Assembly (NCBI GenBank): GCA_015487825.1
Contig: WFOZ01000301.1
Location: forward strand, 1-10,667
Direction of reading: 5' to 3'
Length of the DNA stretch: 10,667 bases
Source of the DNA: Planctomycetaceae bacterium
Lineage (GTDB): Bacteria; Planctomycetota; Planctomycetia; Planctomycetales; Planctomycetaceae
Shown here: positions 1 to 5,944 of the stretch, one piece after another
How positions within the stretch are numbered: position 1 is the first letter of the stretch
Layout: every line of letters begins with the position of its first letter
The notes under the pieces: generated by a model
Databases searched by the model: none
The model's input: only the letters and a program-made list of their open reading frames with translations
Told to the model about the DNA's origin: nothing
Program-made: the position numbers and the translations under genes

Positions 1-278
1 GACTCATACCGAATTGCTTCAAGCAGAATACTTTCCTCCGGCTTTCCAGGCACAACAGCCGGCCCGCTTTCGCCACCGCCTCGAAGCCCTTTGCGGAAAT
101 CAACCAGCAAATCGCCTTTTACTTCATCAGATGCAGAGGAATGACATTCGTAACATTCCCTCACCAACACTGGGCGAATTTTTGATTCAAAAAACTCGGC
201 ATCTTCATCGGCGACTGCATCCATATTGGCAATCGTACAACCCAGCCAGATTATAAAAAGGAGATATCGCTGAAGCAT
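1..278 (-). CDS. PSCyt1-domain (planctomycete cytochrome c) protein, N-terminal part
   Basis: Reading the minus strand from ATG at 278 gives 92 codons with no stop before the window edge, so the gene is cut on its 3' side. Residues 1-23 form a hydrophobic signal peptide ending near AVA. The mature part has the order FFESKIRPVL, then CYECH (Cys42, Cys45, His46), a CxxCH heme c motif, then KGDLL, GGESGPAVVPGKPEES and EAIRYE. This is the PSCyt1 domain found at the N-terminus of large planctomycete proteins that continue with DUF1549 and DUF1553; those later domains are expected beyond the edge but not seen. The role is inferred as a secreted, heme-binding protein often encoded near sulfatases, as here. 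There is no Shine-Dalgarno sequence, and a perfect TATAAT lies 7 bases before the ATG, so the transcript may be leaderless. A plus-strand frame at 14-256 is its shadow. Confidence 0.88.
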   Translation of the reverse strand, partial: MLQRYLLFIIWLGCTIANMDAVADEDAEFFESKIRPVLVRECYECHSSASDEVKGDLLVDFRKGLRGGGESGPAVVPGKPEESILLEAIRYE

Positions 279-284
279 AGCTTT

Positions 285-313
285 ATTATACCGGTGCAAC
301 CTTATATTACTAA
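285..313 (-). promoter_or_regulatory. Candidate promoter of the PSCyt1 gene
   Basis: On the minus strand TATAAT (290-285) matches the sigma-70 -10 consensus exactly. A 17-base spacer separates it from TTAGTA (313-308), a weak -35 match. Initiation about 7 bases downstream of the -10 box would fall at or beside the ATG at 278, leaving almost no leader. The -10 box is clear, the -35 box is poor, and use of the site is inferred. Confidence 0.4.
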
Positions 314-396
314 CGGTAAAAGTTTGCGAACGGCTCGCAAATTTTAGAAAAAATATCAGTTTGGTTACGGCTATCAGAATGAACCAGCCGTGCTGG
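305..396. repeat. Dispersed intergenic repeat, full copy (R1)
   Basis: Bases 305-335 and 373-387 recur without mismatch at 4228-4258 and 4259-4273, where the 37 bases 336-372 are missing. Both edges of that missing block carry ACGGCT (330-335 and 367-372). The right part, 360-396, also recurs at 4409-4445 with 30 of 37 bases identical by hand alignment. The copy ends in a small palindrome, CCAGC-CGT-GCTGG (384-396). No coding frame explains the similarity. Confidence 0.75.
318..345. terminator. Terminator-like hairpin downstream of the sulfatase
   Basis: TTTGCGA (323-329) pairs with TCGCAAA (335-341) around loop ACGGC. AAAA (318-321) and TTTT (342-345) extend the stem to 11 pairs with one bulged G at 322. 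On the minus strand the stem is followed by CTTTTACC, so it could end the transcript of the sulfatase just before the PSCyt1 promoter. It lies inside a dispersed repeat and may equally be part of that repeat. Confidence 0.45.
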
Positions 397-434
397 GGGA
401 TTCTACGGCATTGCTGCACGAAAACAGTATAATC

Positions 435-587
435 CTATCGTGAGCCATAAAGAGCTGCAAAGAAATACCGGGACCACACCATAAAAGTATCGACAAAATT
501 TCCTGTTAAATCGTGAGGCCGATTCACCAAATGTTCAGCCGGAATTAAACGAAAATCAGCAACATAGCGGTCCCCTGTTTCGATCAC
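435..587 (-). CDS. Possible 50-aa ORF overlapping the sulfatase stop
   Basis: A GTG at 587-585 overlaps the sulfatase stop (GTGA) and opens a 50-codon frame to TAG at 437-435. The product reads VIETGDRYVADF at its start and FMVWSRYFFAALYGSR at its end. It matches no family I know. The overlap is the type that allows translational coupling, and there is a weak purine run (AAAAGAG) before the GTG. Against it, third codon positions are strongly A/T compared with the sulfatase, there is no ATG near the start, and the frame also runs open back into the end of the sulfatase, so it may be a chance frame. Confidence 0.25.
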   Translation of the reverse strand: MIETGDRYVADFRLIPAEHLVNRPHDLTGNFVDTFMVWSRYFFAALYGSR

Positions 588-2065
588 TCTTTTCGTAACG
601 GCCGGTAATCGGGGTGACCTTTCGATGTGTAGAGGCGGCGGGCTTTGCTGCGACCGCCTTTCCAGATATCGTATTGCGGATCCGCATATTTATTGAAGAA
701 CTGATTCAACTTATCCTGCATCTGTTTCTGGACTTCTGCATATTGCGGTTGTCCAAACAAATTGACTCGTTCATACGGATCGTTTTTCATATCGTAAAAT
801 TCACTCGGCCCGACAGGATCACGGCGTTCCACATATTTCCAGTTTTCTGATCGAGCAGAACGGCAACCTTCCATTTCGTAGAACATGGCCGTTTCCCAAT
901 CTATTTTCTTGCCTCGCAAAACATCTGCATAACTGCGACCGGGAGAAACCGGCTTCTTCGGGATGCGGTTTTCCAGGCCGAGATAATCGAGCAAACTCGG
1001 CATGAAATCGTAATTCGTCACCATGTGATTACTGGCCCCCGGTTTGATACCAGCCGGGTGCCTGAAGATAAGTGGAACATGCATCATCATATCGTGGGCG
1101 GCGTAAGGCCGAGTATGATCCCCCATGCCAAAGAAACCATTCTGACCGCCCATCCAACCTTGATCTCCCGTGAAAATCACAATCGTATTTTCATCGAGTC
1201 CGTTCTTTTTTAATGTTTCCATCACCGTCCCGACACCATCATCGACACCACTGACTTCCGCAGCAACACGTCGAATACTGACAATGTTATTGTGATACGC
1301 CTTGTTGTTGTATTGCCAGGGATGAATGTTGTCTCTGGGAAATGAAGGAATAAATTTATCAGAATAATATTCCGCATGACGATTCTGAGCTTCGCGCAGC
1401 AACAATGTACTCAAGCAGTACGGCCCGTTATAGGAAAGAAACAGGAAGAAAGGTTTTTCGCCGGCTTTGTTCTGTTCAATAAAGTTGACAGCATGGTCTG
1501 TCCATAAGTCTGTCATATATTTGGGCGTTTTCTGAACCTTACCATCAATAATGACCGGATCTTCATAAAAGTTGGACGTGCTGCCCCGTACCATTGTCGC
1601 CCAATACGAAAAGCCATCCTGAGGCGTCATGTTGGCTCCCAGATGCCATTTTCCACTTAAACCACAAACATAACCTTCTGAATGCAAAATTTTTGGGAGC
1701 GTCTCGAATTCCTTGAGCGCGTAATACGCTTGTGGCCCAATCATGTATTTGCCATCAAAAAAAGAATGCAAACCGTGCTGCGAAGGAATCAATCCCGTAA
1801 GAAAAGTGGCCCGTGTCGGCGAACAGACCGGGTTACTGCTCATCGAACGCTTGAACAACATTCCTTCTTTGGCAAGCTTGTCGATATGCGGCGTACGGAT
1901 ATCTTTATTGCCATAACATCCCAGTGTCCAGGCACCATGATTGTCGGTTAGAATGAATACAACATTCGGTCGTTTTTTCGCTGCTTTGTTTGCCAGCAGG
2001 TCAGTACCAGAAGTGAACAGAAGCAGAAACGTTACCAGGCAAATTAAAAAGCGCAAGCGATTCAT
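584..2065 (-). CDS. Secreted Cys-type sulfatase (family S1)
   Basis: A 493-aa arylsulfatase-like hydrolase predicted to remove sulfate esters from an extracellular substrate, probably a polysaccharide; the substrate cannot be told. Residues 1-25 are a signal peptide. CSPTR at 81-85, followed by ATFLTG, is the CxPxR signature whose Cys is matured to formylglycine. GKWHLG (138-143) supplies the conserved Lys139 and His141. Asp41 and Asp301 (GDQG) are metal-ligand candidates. Unusual positions are DN (41-42) where many sulfatases have DD, NGPY (213-216) where a PH motif is common, and GMG (313-315) where GKG is common. The start at ATG 2065 is supported by GAGGG five bases upstream. An anaerobic or FGE-type maturase must be encoded elsewhere. 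Placement within the sulfatase superfamily is secure; the subfamily is not. Confidence 0.95.
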   Translation of the reverse strand: MNRLRFLICLVTFLLLFTSGTDLLANKAAKKRPNVVFILTDNHGAWTLGCYGNKDIRTPHIDKLAKEGMLFKRSMSSNPVCSPTRATFLTGLIPSQHGLHSFFDGKYMIGPQAYYALKEFETLPKILHSEGYVCGLSGKWHLGANMTPQDGFSYWATMVRGSTSNFYEDPVIIDGKVQKTPKYMTDLWTDHAVNFIEQNKAGEKPFFLFLSYNGPYCLSTLLLREAQNRHAEYYSDKFIPSFPRDNIHPWQYNNKAYHNNIVSIRRVAAEVSGVDDGVGTVMETLKKNGLDENTIVIFTGDQGWMGGQNGFFGMGDHTRPYAAHDMMMHVPLIFRHPAGIKPGASNHMVTNYDFMPSLLDYLGLENRIPKKPVSPGRSYADVLRGKKIDWETAMFYEMEGCRSARSENWKYVERRDPVGPSEFYDMKNDPYERVNLFGQPQYAEVQKQMQDKLNQFFNKYADPQYDIWKGGRSKARRLYTSKGHPDYRPLRKE

Positions 2066-2086
2066 ACTACCCTCAAATGTAGTCGG

Positions 2087-2115
2087 TTAATAAATGACAA
2101 TTAGTACCACATCAA
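2087..2115 (-). promoter_or_regulatory. Candidate sulfatase promoter
   Basis: On the minus strand TTGATG (2115-2110), a 17-base spacer and TATTAA (2092-2087) each match the sigma-70 boxes at 4 of 6 positions. A start near 2080 would leave a leader of about 15 bases that contains the GAGGG ribosome site. The gap of 121 bases from the upstream 111-aa gene leaves room for an independent promoter. The call rests on hexamer matches only. Confidence 0.35.
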
Positions 2116-2186
2116 TGAAATGCTGGGCAGCTACAACAGCAAATTCCGACCGTTCTGTTCTGCACAGCAGTTTTGAGAAAGCAAAA

Positions 2187-2522
2187 TTACGGTTCGATAG
2201 TTACATCAATTGCTTTTTCAAAGAAGACGTCCCCTACAAAATAAACTCCCAGACCTACCAGCAGAATCATTACGATGATAATCAGCATCAGCAGTCCACC
2301 ACTCCAGCGGTGCATATCTTCACCGCGAGGCATTAACCGCATTTCCTCGATGAGGTCGGATTCCGGATCACCTCCTTCTACATGAAGAGGCTCTTTTTCA
2401 AGGTTGTATTTACTGCTCGGATGCTTTCCCGGAGTCAATTTCTGTTTGTGGCCACCTGACGGAATGTTTTCACCAAAATGCTCATGAGCTCCTGGATGAG
2501 GAATTTCTGATTCGTCTGTCAT
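2187..2522 (-). CDS. Small single-pass membrane protein, unknown function
   Basis: A 111-aa protein that I do not recognise. Residues 1-72 are hydrophilic, rich in Pro, His, Gly and acidic residues, with no signal peptide. Residues about 77-96 (LLMLIIIVMILLVGLGVYFV) form one membrane helix, followed by a short acidic tail ending IDVTIEP. This predicts a tail-anchored topology with the N-terminus in the cytoplasm. The ATG at 2522 is supported by AAGGAGG nine bases upstream, the strongest ribosome site in the window. It lies on the same strand as the sulfatase, 121 bases before it, so co-transcription is possible but not shown. The reading frame stays open upstream of the ATG for 39 codons to a TGA at 2642-2640. 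Confidence 0.75.
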   Translation of the reverse strand: MTDESEIPHPGAHEHFGENIPSGGHKQKLTPGKHPSSKYNLEKEPLHVEGGDPESDLIEEMRLMPRGEDMHRWSGGLLMLIIIVMILLVGLGVYFVGDVFFEKAIDVTIEP

Positions 2523-2978
2523 ATCCAGCTTCCTCCTTCTGATAACGTTATCACGGTTGCGAGAAAGGATTCGTTCTTCAAAACCAAAAGCATCTGCTTC
2601 AGTAAATAGATTACTCGTTTGCAGATCAATAAGAAAGGTTCATCCAACGAAGAAGCGATTTTGCCTGACAGATACGATGGTGACCGGCTTTCCACCAAAT
2701 GGCACGTTACAAAAAAATTCACAGCATCCCACCAGGGCTAAGCAAACCCCTTGAACAACAGGCGGAATAAGCATCCTTTTCTGTATTATTGATTAATGTG
2801 AAGTACAATTTCTCCCATTCTCAAGGACTGGCGCATGAAACCGGTAGCCCCGAATCGTAACAGCATGATATAACAAACTTGTGGGCAAGCCGTGTTCTTT
2901 TGTATGAGTCGATTGAGCCACGATTGTCAGAAAATTATTGTTGATCAAACAGACTCAATCGAACGAAAGGGAAAATAG
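2523..2978. other. Gene-poor gap between the small membrane protein and manC
   Basis: The 456 bases hold no gene I can support. A minus-strand 44-codon frame (2774-2640) begins MLIPPVVQGVCLALVGC, resembling a short lipoprotein signal, but its AAAAGG purine run abuts the ATG, which is too close. A second minus frame from a GTG at 2722 has no convincing ribosome site. CGATTGAG (2910-2917) and CTCAATCG (2954-2961) form an 8-bp inverted repeat around a TTGATCAA palindrome (2941-2948), just before the manC ribosome site. No good promoter hexamer pair was found for manC. Confidence 0.5.
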
Positions 2979-4055
2979 ATGCTGCATGCGGTAATAATGG
3001 CGGGAGGAAGCGGAACCCGATTTTGGCCCTTGAGCAGGACAGGAGTTCCAAAACAACTGTTAAATTTAGTCGGCAAAGAAACAATGATTCAACAGACGGC
3101 AGCTCGCTGTGCCGGTCTCATTGATCAATCGCGAATGTGGGTTGTTACCAGCCACAAGCAGGAATCAACAACCAGGCAGCAGTTGTGTCAATTACCTGCC
3201 GAAAACTTTCTGATAGAGCCCGCTGCCCGAAACACTGCCCCATGCGTAGCTTTGGCTGCAGCACATCTGCTCAAAAAAGATTCCAAGGCAGTGATGCTGG
3301 TAATGCCTGCTGATCATGTTATCTCCACTGATAAAGATTTTCAGCAGGGGATTGCATCAGCACAGGAACTGGTCGAGAGGCAGCCAGAGTTATTAAGTCT
3401 GTTTGGAGTGATCCCCAATTTCCCTTCTACGGGGTTCGGATACATTGAGCGAGCAGAACCGATGCCGGTATCTCAGGGACGTGCGTTTGAAGTGAAAAGT
3501 TTTCGCGAAAAACCGGAGCGATCAGTTGCAACGCAATATCTTCAGGCAGGTACTTTTTTCTGGAATTGTGGAATCTTTCTCTGGAAAGCGGAAACGATCC
3601 TGAATGCACTGCGAACTTATGAGCCGGAGCTAATGAAGCAGATCGACAAAATCACTTCTGCCATCGGCACAGAGAACTATCAACAGGTTCTGGAAAATGA
3701 ATTTCCACTCTGCCCGGCGATCTCTATAGATTATGCTGTTCTGGAGCGAGCTGAAAGTATCGCCGTGGTCGAAGCTCCGTTTGAATGGGACGATCTGGGA
3801 AGCTGGCAGTCGCTGCAACGACTGCACGGCGAAGACGATGCAGGGAACACGATAATCGGATCGCATCTGGGAGTTGACACCGAAGGCTGCGTCATCCGAT
3901 CCGGAGAAAATCACATGATTGCCACCATCGGAGTCAAAAATTCCATCATCGTCCACACACACGATGCAACATTGGTCGCCGACAAAAGCGATGAAAATGC
4001 GATCAAACAGATAATCGAACTACTGAACCAGCAAGGTCTGCAAAGCTATCTGTAA
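2979..4055 (+). CDS. manC: Mannose-1-phosphate guanylyltransferase (GDP-mannose pyrophosphorylase)
   Basis: Makes GDP-mannose from mannose-1-phosphate and GTP in the cytoplasm, the precursor of mannose and fucose units in surface glycans. The 358-aa product has the nucleotidyltransferase signature GGSGTRFWPLSR (9-20) with Lys25 in VPKQ, PADH (110-113), TGFGYIE (151-157), FREKP (175-179), NCGIFLW (196-202), SIDYAVLE (249-256) and EWDDLGSW (269-276), all in the usual order. Its length fits the monofunctional type; the C-terminal phosphomannose isomerase domain of the roughly 470-aa bifunctional enzymes is absent, so the isomerase must be elsewhere. The ATG at 2979 follows AAAGGG by seven bases. 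The gene stands alone and converges on the barrel-protein gene. Confidence 0.95.
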   Translation: MLHAVIMAGGSGTRFWPLSRTGVPKQLLNLVGKETMIQQTAARCAGLIDQSRMWVVTSHKQESTTRQQLCQLPAENFLIEPAARNTAPCVALAAAHLLKKDSKAVMLVMPADHVISTDKDFQQGIASAQELVERQPELLSLFGVIPNFPSTGFGYIERAEPMPVSQGRAFEVKSFREKPERSVATQYLQAGTFFWNCGIFLWKAETILNALRTYEPELMKQIDKITSAIGTENYQQVLENEFPLCPAISIDYAVLERAESIAVVEAPFEWDDLGSWQSLQRLHGEDDAGNTIIGSHLGVDTEGCVIRSGENHMIATIGVKNSIIVHTHDATLVADKSDENAIKQIIELLNQQGLQSYL

Positions 4056-4066
4056 TAACACCCAGC

Positions 4067-4079
4067 GCGGCATAGCCGC
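4067..4079. repeat. Small GCGGC-ATA-GCCGC palindrome
   Basis: A perfect 5-bp stem with a 3-base loop lies 11 bases after the manC stop. It is followed by AACCAAAC rather than a T-run, so it is a poor terminator and more likely a piece of the intergenic repeat mosaic. Confidence 0.4.
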
Positions 4080-4099
4080 AACCAAACAGAGACTTGAAC

Positions 4100-4129
4100 C
4101 ACAAATAGACACTAATAAACACGAATTAT
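4100..4129. repeat. Short tandem array with 10-base period
   Basis: Three successive units, CACAAATAGA, CACTAATAAA and CACGAATTAT, share the pattern CACnAATnnA/T. The spacing is exactly 10 bases, close to one helical turn. Similar CACGAAT-type arrays are, from memory, common between genes in several bacterial phyla, but the function is unknown. Only three units are present. Confidence 0.55.
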
Positions 4130-4187
4130 TCTTTGGGAAACTTCATCTCAAACTGTAAAACTGAAGGTGTGATGGAATGATTCAACT

Positions 4188-4215
4188 CGTTCCCAAGCCG
4201 TCCAGCTTGGGAACG
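4188..4215. repeat. Perfect 11-bp hairpin element
   Basis: CGTTCCCAAGC (4188-4198) pairs exactly with GCTTGGGAACG (4205-4215) around the 6-base loop CGTCCA. No T-run follows on either strand, so it is not a standard terminator. It lies 133 bases after manC inside a cluster of repeats and is probably a dispersed palindromic element; it could protect the manC transcript 3' end. Confidence 0.65.
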
Positions 4216-4227
4216 GGGAACTATTCG

Positions 4228-4273
4228 TATTACTAACGGTAAAAGTTTGCGAACGGCTATCAGAATGAACCAG
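4228..4273. repeat. Dispersed repeat, copy with internal 37-bp deletion (R2)
   Basis: All 46 bases match 305-335 joined to 373-387. The junction falls at a single ACGGCT, which is duplicated at the ends of the missing block in R1, as expected from a slip or recombination between short direct repeats. The copy ends exactly where the REPIN-like element begins. Confidence 0.75.
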
Positions 4274-4359
4274 TTTGTAGGGTCCGCTATTGCGGACCAC
4301 GATGGGAAGTGGACCCCCCTGTTTTACGCGATGGTCCGCGGGTAGCGGACCCTACAAAC
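4273..4359. repeat. REPIN-like element: two inverted GTAG-type REPs
   Basis: A perfect 17-bp terminal inverted repeat (4273-4289 and 4343-4359) bounds 87 bases. Each end is a REP-like unit: tetranucleotide GTAG followed by a 7-bp hairpin, GGTCCGC-TATT-GCGGACC on the left (4281-4298) and GGTCCGC-GGGTA-GCGGACC then CTAC on the right (4333-4355). GTAG or GGAG next to a hairpin, with two units head to head, is the known layout of REP doublets moved by RAYT (Y1 family) transposases. No RAYT gene is in the window. Confidence 0.8.
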
Positions 4360-4408
4360 ACCCTGAATTTCTGCAATAACCAAACAACGCTGAATAGTTA
4401 CAAATAAT

Positions 4409-4445
4409 TTTGGTTATGGCTGTCAAAACAAACCATCCGTACTGG
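4409..4445. repeat. Dispersed repeat, diverged copy (R3)
   Basis: The 37 bases match 360-396 at 30 positions, and most differences are transitions. It lies 49 bases to the right of the REPIN-like element, so the element is flanked on both sides by members of the same repeat family. Confidence 0.6.
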
Positions 4446-4477
4446 TTCTTCAATATCGAAATGAGACCGTCAATTGA

Positions 4478-4516
4478 AAAACGGCGAAGCGTCAACAGAA
4501 GACACTTCGCCGTTTT
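4478..4516. terminator. Bidirectional terminator between manC and the barrel-protein gene
   Basis: AAAACGGCGAAG (4478-4489) pairs perfectly with CTTCGCCGTTTT (4505-4516) around a 15-base loop. The T-run on the plus strand continues as ATATTTTC, and the minus strand also ends in TTTT. The convergent gene order, with the barrel-protein stop 78 bases away, fits use from both sides. Confidence 0.8.
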
Positions 4517-4593
4517 ATATTTTCCCAAGTGTGCTTCTCAGCACATCCGGTTTTCAATTACGAATCAACTTCGTTAACCAGACCAATTCTTTA

Positions 4594-5481
4594 TTAACGA
4601 GTGATACCGAAGGCAAATGCCAATCCCATCAAGCTGATATCTTCAGTATCATCATCACTAACGCCATTCCAGTATTGAGTTTCAGCAGCAACGCGTGCAA
4701 ACAGGTTAGAGCTGCCATTCATGATCTCGCGATTGTACTCAACTCCCAACTGTAATTCGGAAACAGTGAAAGTTGTATTTTCACTGGTAACTGCACCGTT
4801 TTCGAGATTGCTCTCACTGAACAGCATTGATGTACGTCCCATTCCAAACAGGTTGAACCCACCTGAAATGTTACGGCGAAGCTCTGTTCCAATTACCAGA
4901 CCCATAGCATGCTGTTGTGACAGGAAGCCAGTTCCTGCAGATTCATCTTCACGATACTCTGCATAACGAAAACCACCGGAAACAAGACCTTCCAGTTTAC
5001 GTCCCAACGTAAACTGGTCTGTTACTTCCAGATCAATCATTCGCATACGAATCTGGTCGTAACGGCTCGTAGCAGGTCCGTTTGCATTCATTTGCCACCA
5101 TCGCGCACGAATCCCAAGTCCATCTGCTCTTTCATATCCCAACCAGACGCGCGGTGTTGCCGTGTAGTCGTAGTTGGATGTCTGACCTTCTGTATGATAA
5201 GGCTTCAGGAATGAAACTTCTGCACCAGCGACGATGCCACCTTTGGGGCAACAGGTTGAGCAGGTATCTCCTAAACATTCAGTTTCACAACCAAGATCAC
5301 AACCATCGGTACAAACTGAGTTAATTGCAGATCGATAAGAAGCCAGCTCAATTTCCAGCTGATTGATTCTTTCATTAAAATCAGTTGCTGAAGCGTAATT
5401 CACCGCCTGCGCCTGTGCGGTAGCAGTTCCGGCGACAATAAACAGCAGGGCAACCCAAGTCCCTATAGACCCTTTTTTCAT
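4594..5481 (-). CDS. Outer-membrane beta-barrel protein with Cys-rich N-terminus (Lpg1974-like)
   Basis: A 295-aa protein predicted to be exported and inserted in the outer membrane; pore function is inferred. Residues 1-26 are a signal peptide ending in the AQAQA region. Residues 32-52 can form a coiled coil. Seven Cys follow at 57, 61, 65, 69, 74, 77 and 78, in a four-residue rhythm. From about 82 onward alternating strands typical of a barrel appear (VAGAEVSFLKPY, RVWLGYE, LGIRARWWQM, EGLVSGGFRYAEYR, LQLGVEYNRE, LFARVAAETQYW), ending LMGLAFAFGITR. This resembles the Lpg1974/Legionella-type OMP family common in planctomycetes; the link is from recall. The start at 5481 is chosen for the signal peptide and GAAGGA upstream, although the frame opens to an ATG at 5619. 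The minus-strand gene converges on manC. Confidence 0.82.
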   Translation of the reverse strand: MKKGSIGTWVALLFIVAGTATAQAQAVNYASATDFNERINQLEIELASYRSAINSVCTDGCDLGCETECLGDTCSTCCPKGGIVAGAEVSFLKPYHTEGQTSNYDYTATPRVWLGYERADGLGIRARWWQMNANGPATSRYDQIRMRMIDLEVTDQFTLGRKLEGLVSGGFRYAEYREDESAGTGFLSQQHAMGLVIGTELRRNISGGFNLFGMGRTSMLFSESNLENGAVTSENTTFTVSELQLGVEYNREIMNGSSNLFARVAAETQYWNGVSDDDTEDISLMGLAFAFGITR

Positions 5482-5944
5482 AGCATTTTCCTTCTCGATT
5501 TGAATTCGTCTTGTACCAACCGCATCAAGCAGGACCCCCTGCCTGGGAATAGAATCTGAACTTCTGGTTTTCAGTTGATTTGGAGGAAAAAATTGCAGTT
5601 TTCCCCAAAAACAGCACAAACAGGTACTGGCAATACAACTTGAACAAGAGATACCTTTGTCATGGTCATACGTAATATGCTTAATTCACGTAATAATATG
5701 ATCGCACCTGGTCTGCTTCGTATACTCATCGTCCCTGTTGTGCTAAAAAAACAAGCGAAGGGCCAACTACCAATTCAAACCCCCTAGACTTCCTATACCT
5801 CCTTTCGGCGTGGTATTTTTATTACTCGTCTTCAGGTATTATCTGCACGCTCAATCTCATAAGAGAGGTCGTGTACACTCAGGAACAGGCAGCCCGGCAG
5901 CAGGCGGTTTGAGGTAACTGTTATATTATTCGAGGATAGATTTT
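5482..5944. other. Divergent intergenic region between the barrel gene and queE
   Basis: These 463 bases carry the upstream regions of both flanking genes. The minus frame of the barrel gene extends into it as far as 5619, but the predicted extension has no signal-peptide character and is taken as leader. A small hairpin GCAGG-ACCC-CCTGC (5529-5542) and a GTGTACAC palindrome (5871-5878) were seen. No convincing promoter pair, riboswitch, RNA gene or additional ORF was found. Confidence 0.5.

Noticed and set aside
14..256. Plus-strand 80-codon frame at the left edge
   Set aside because: The minus strand here encodes a clear PSCyt1 domain with CxxCH; the plus frame has no family resemblance.
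2519..2722. Minus-strand 67-codon frame overlapping the 111-aa gene by ATGA
   Set aside because: It starts with GTG without a good ribosome site, its end is just the ribosome site of the next gene, and the product has no recognisable features. The overlap may be chance.
4273..4359. CRISPR repeat or insertion-sequence remnant
   Set aside because: There is no regular repeat-spacer array and no transposase fragment; GTAG plus hairpins fits a REP doublet better.
5482..5619. 46-residue N-terminal extension of the barrel protein to an ATG at 5619
   Set aside because: The start at 5481 gives a proper signal peptide with GAAGGA upstream; an extension would bury the signal sequence.
5740..5944. preQ1 riboswitch ahead of queE
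   Set aside because: An A-rich run (5745-5752) and an AGAGG segment were seen, but there is no CTACACCC-like loop or AAAAAACTAA tail in the right order.
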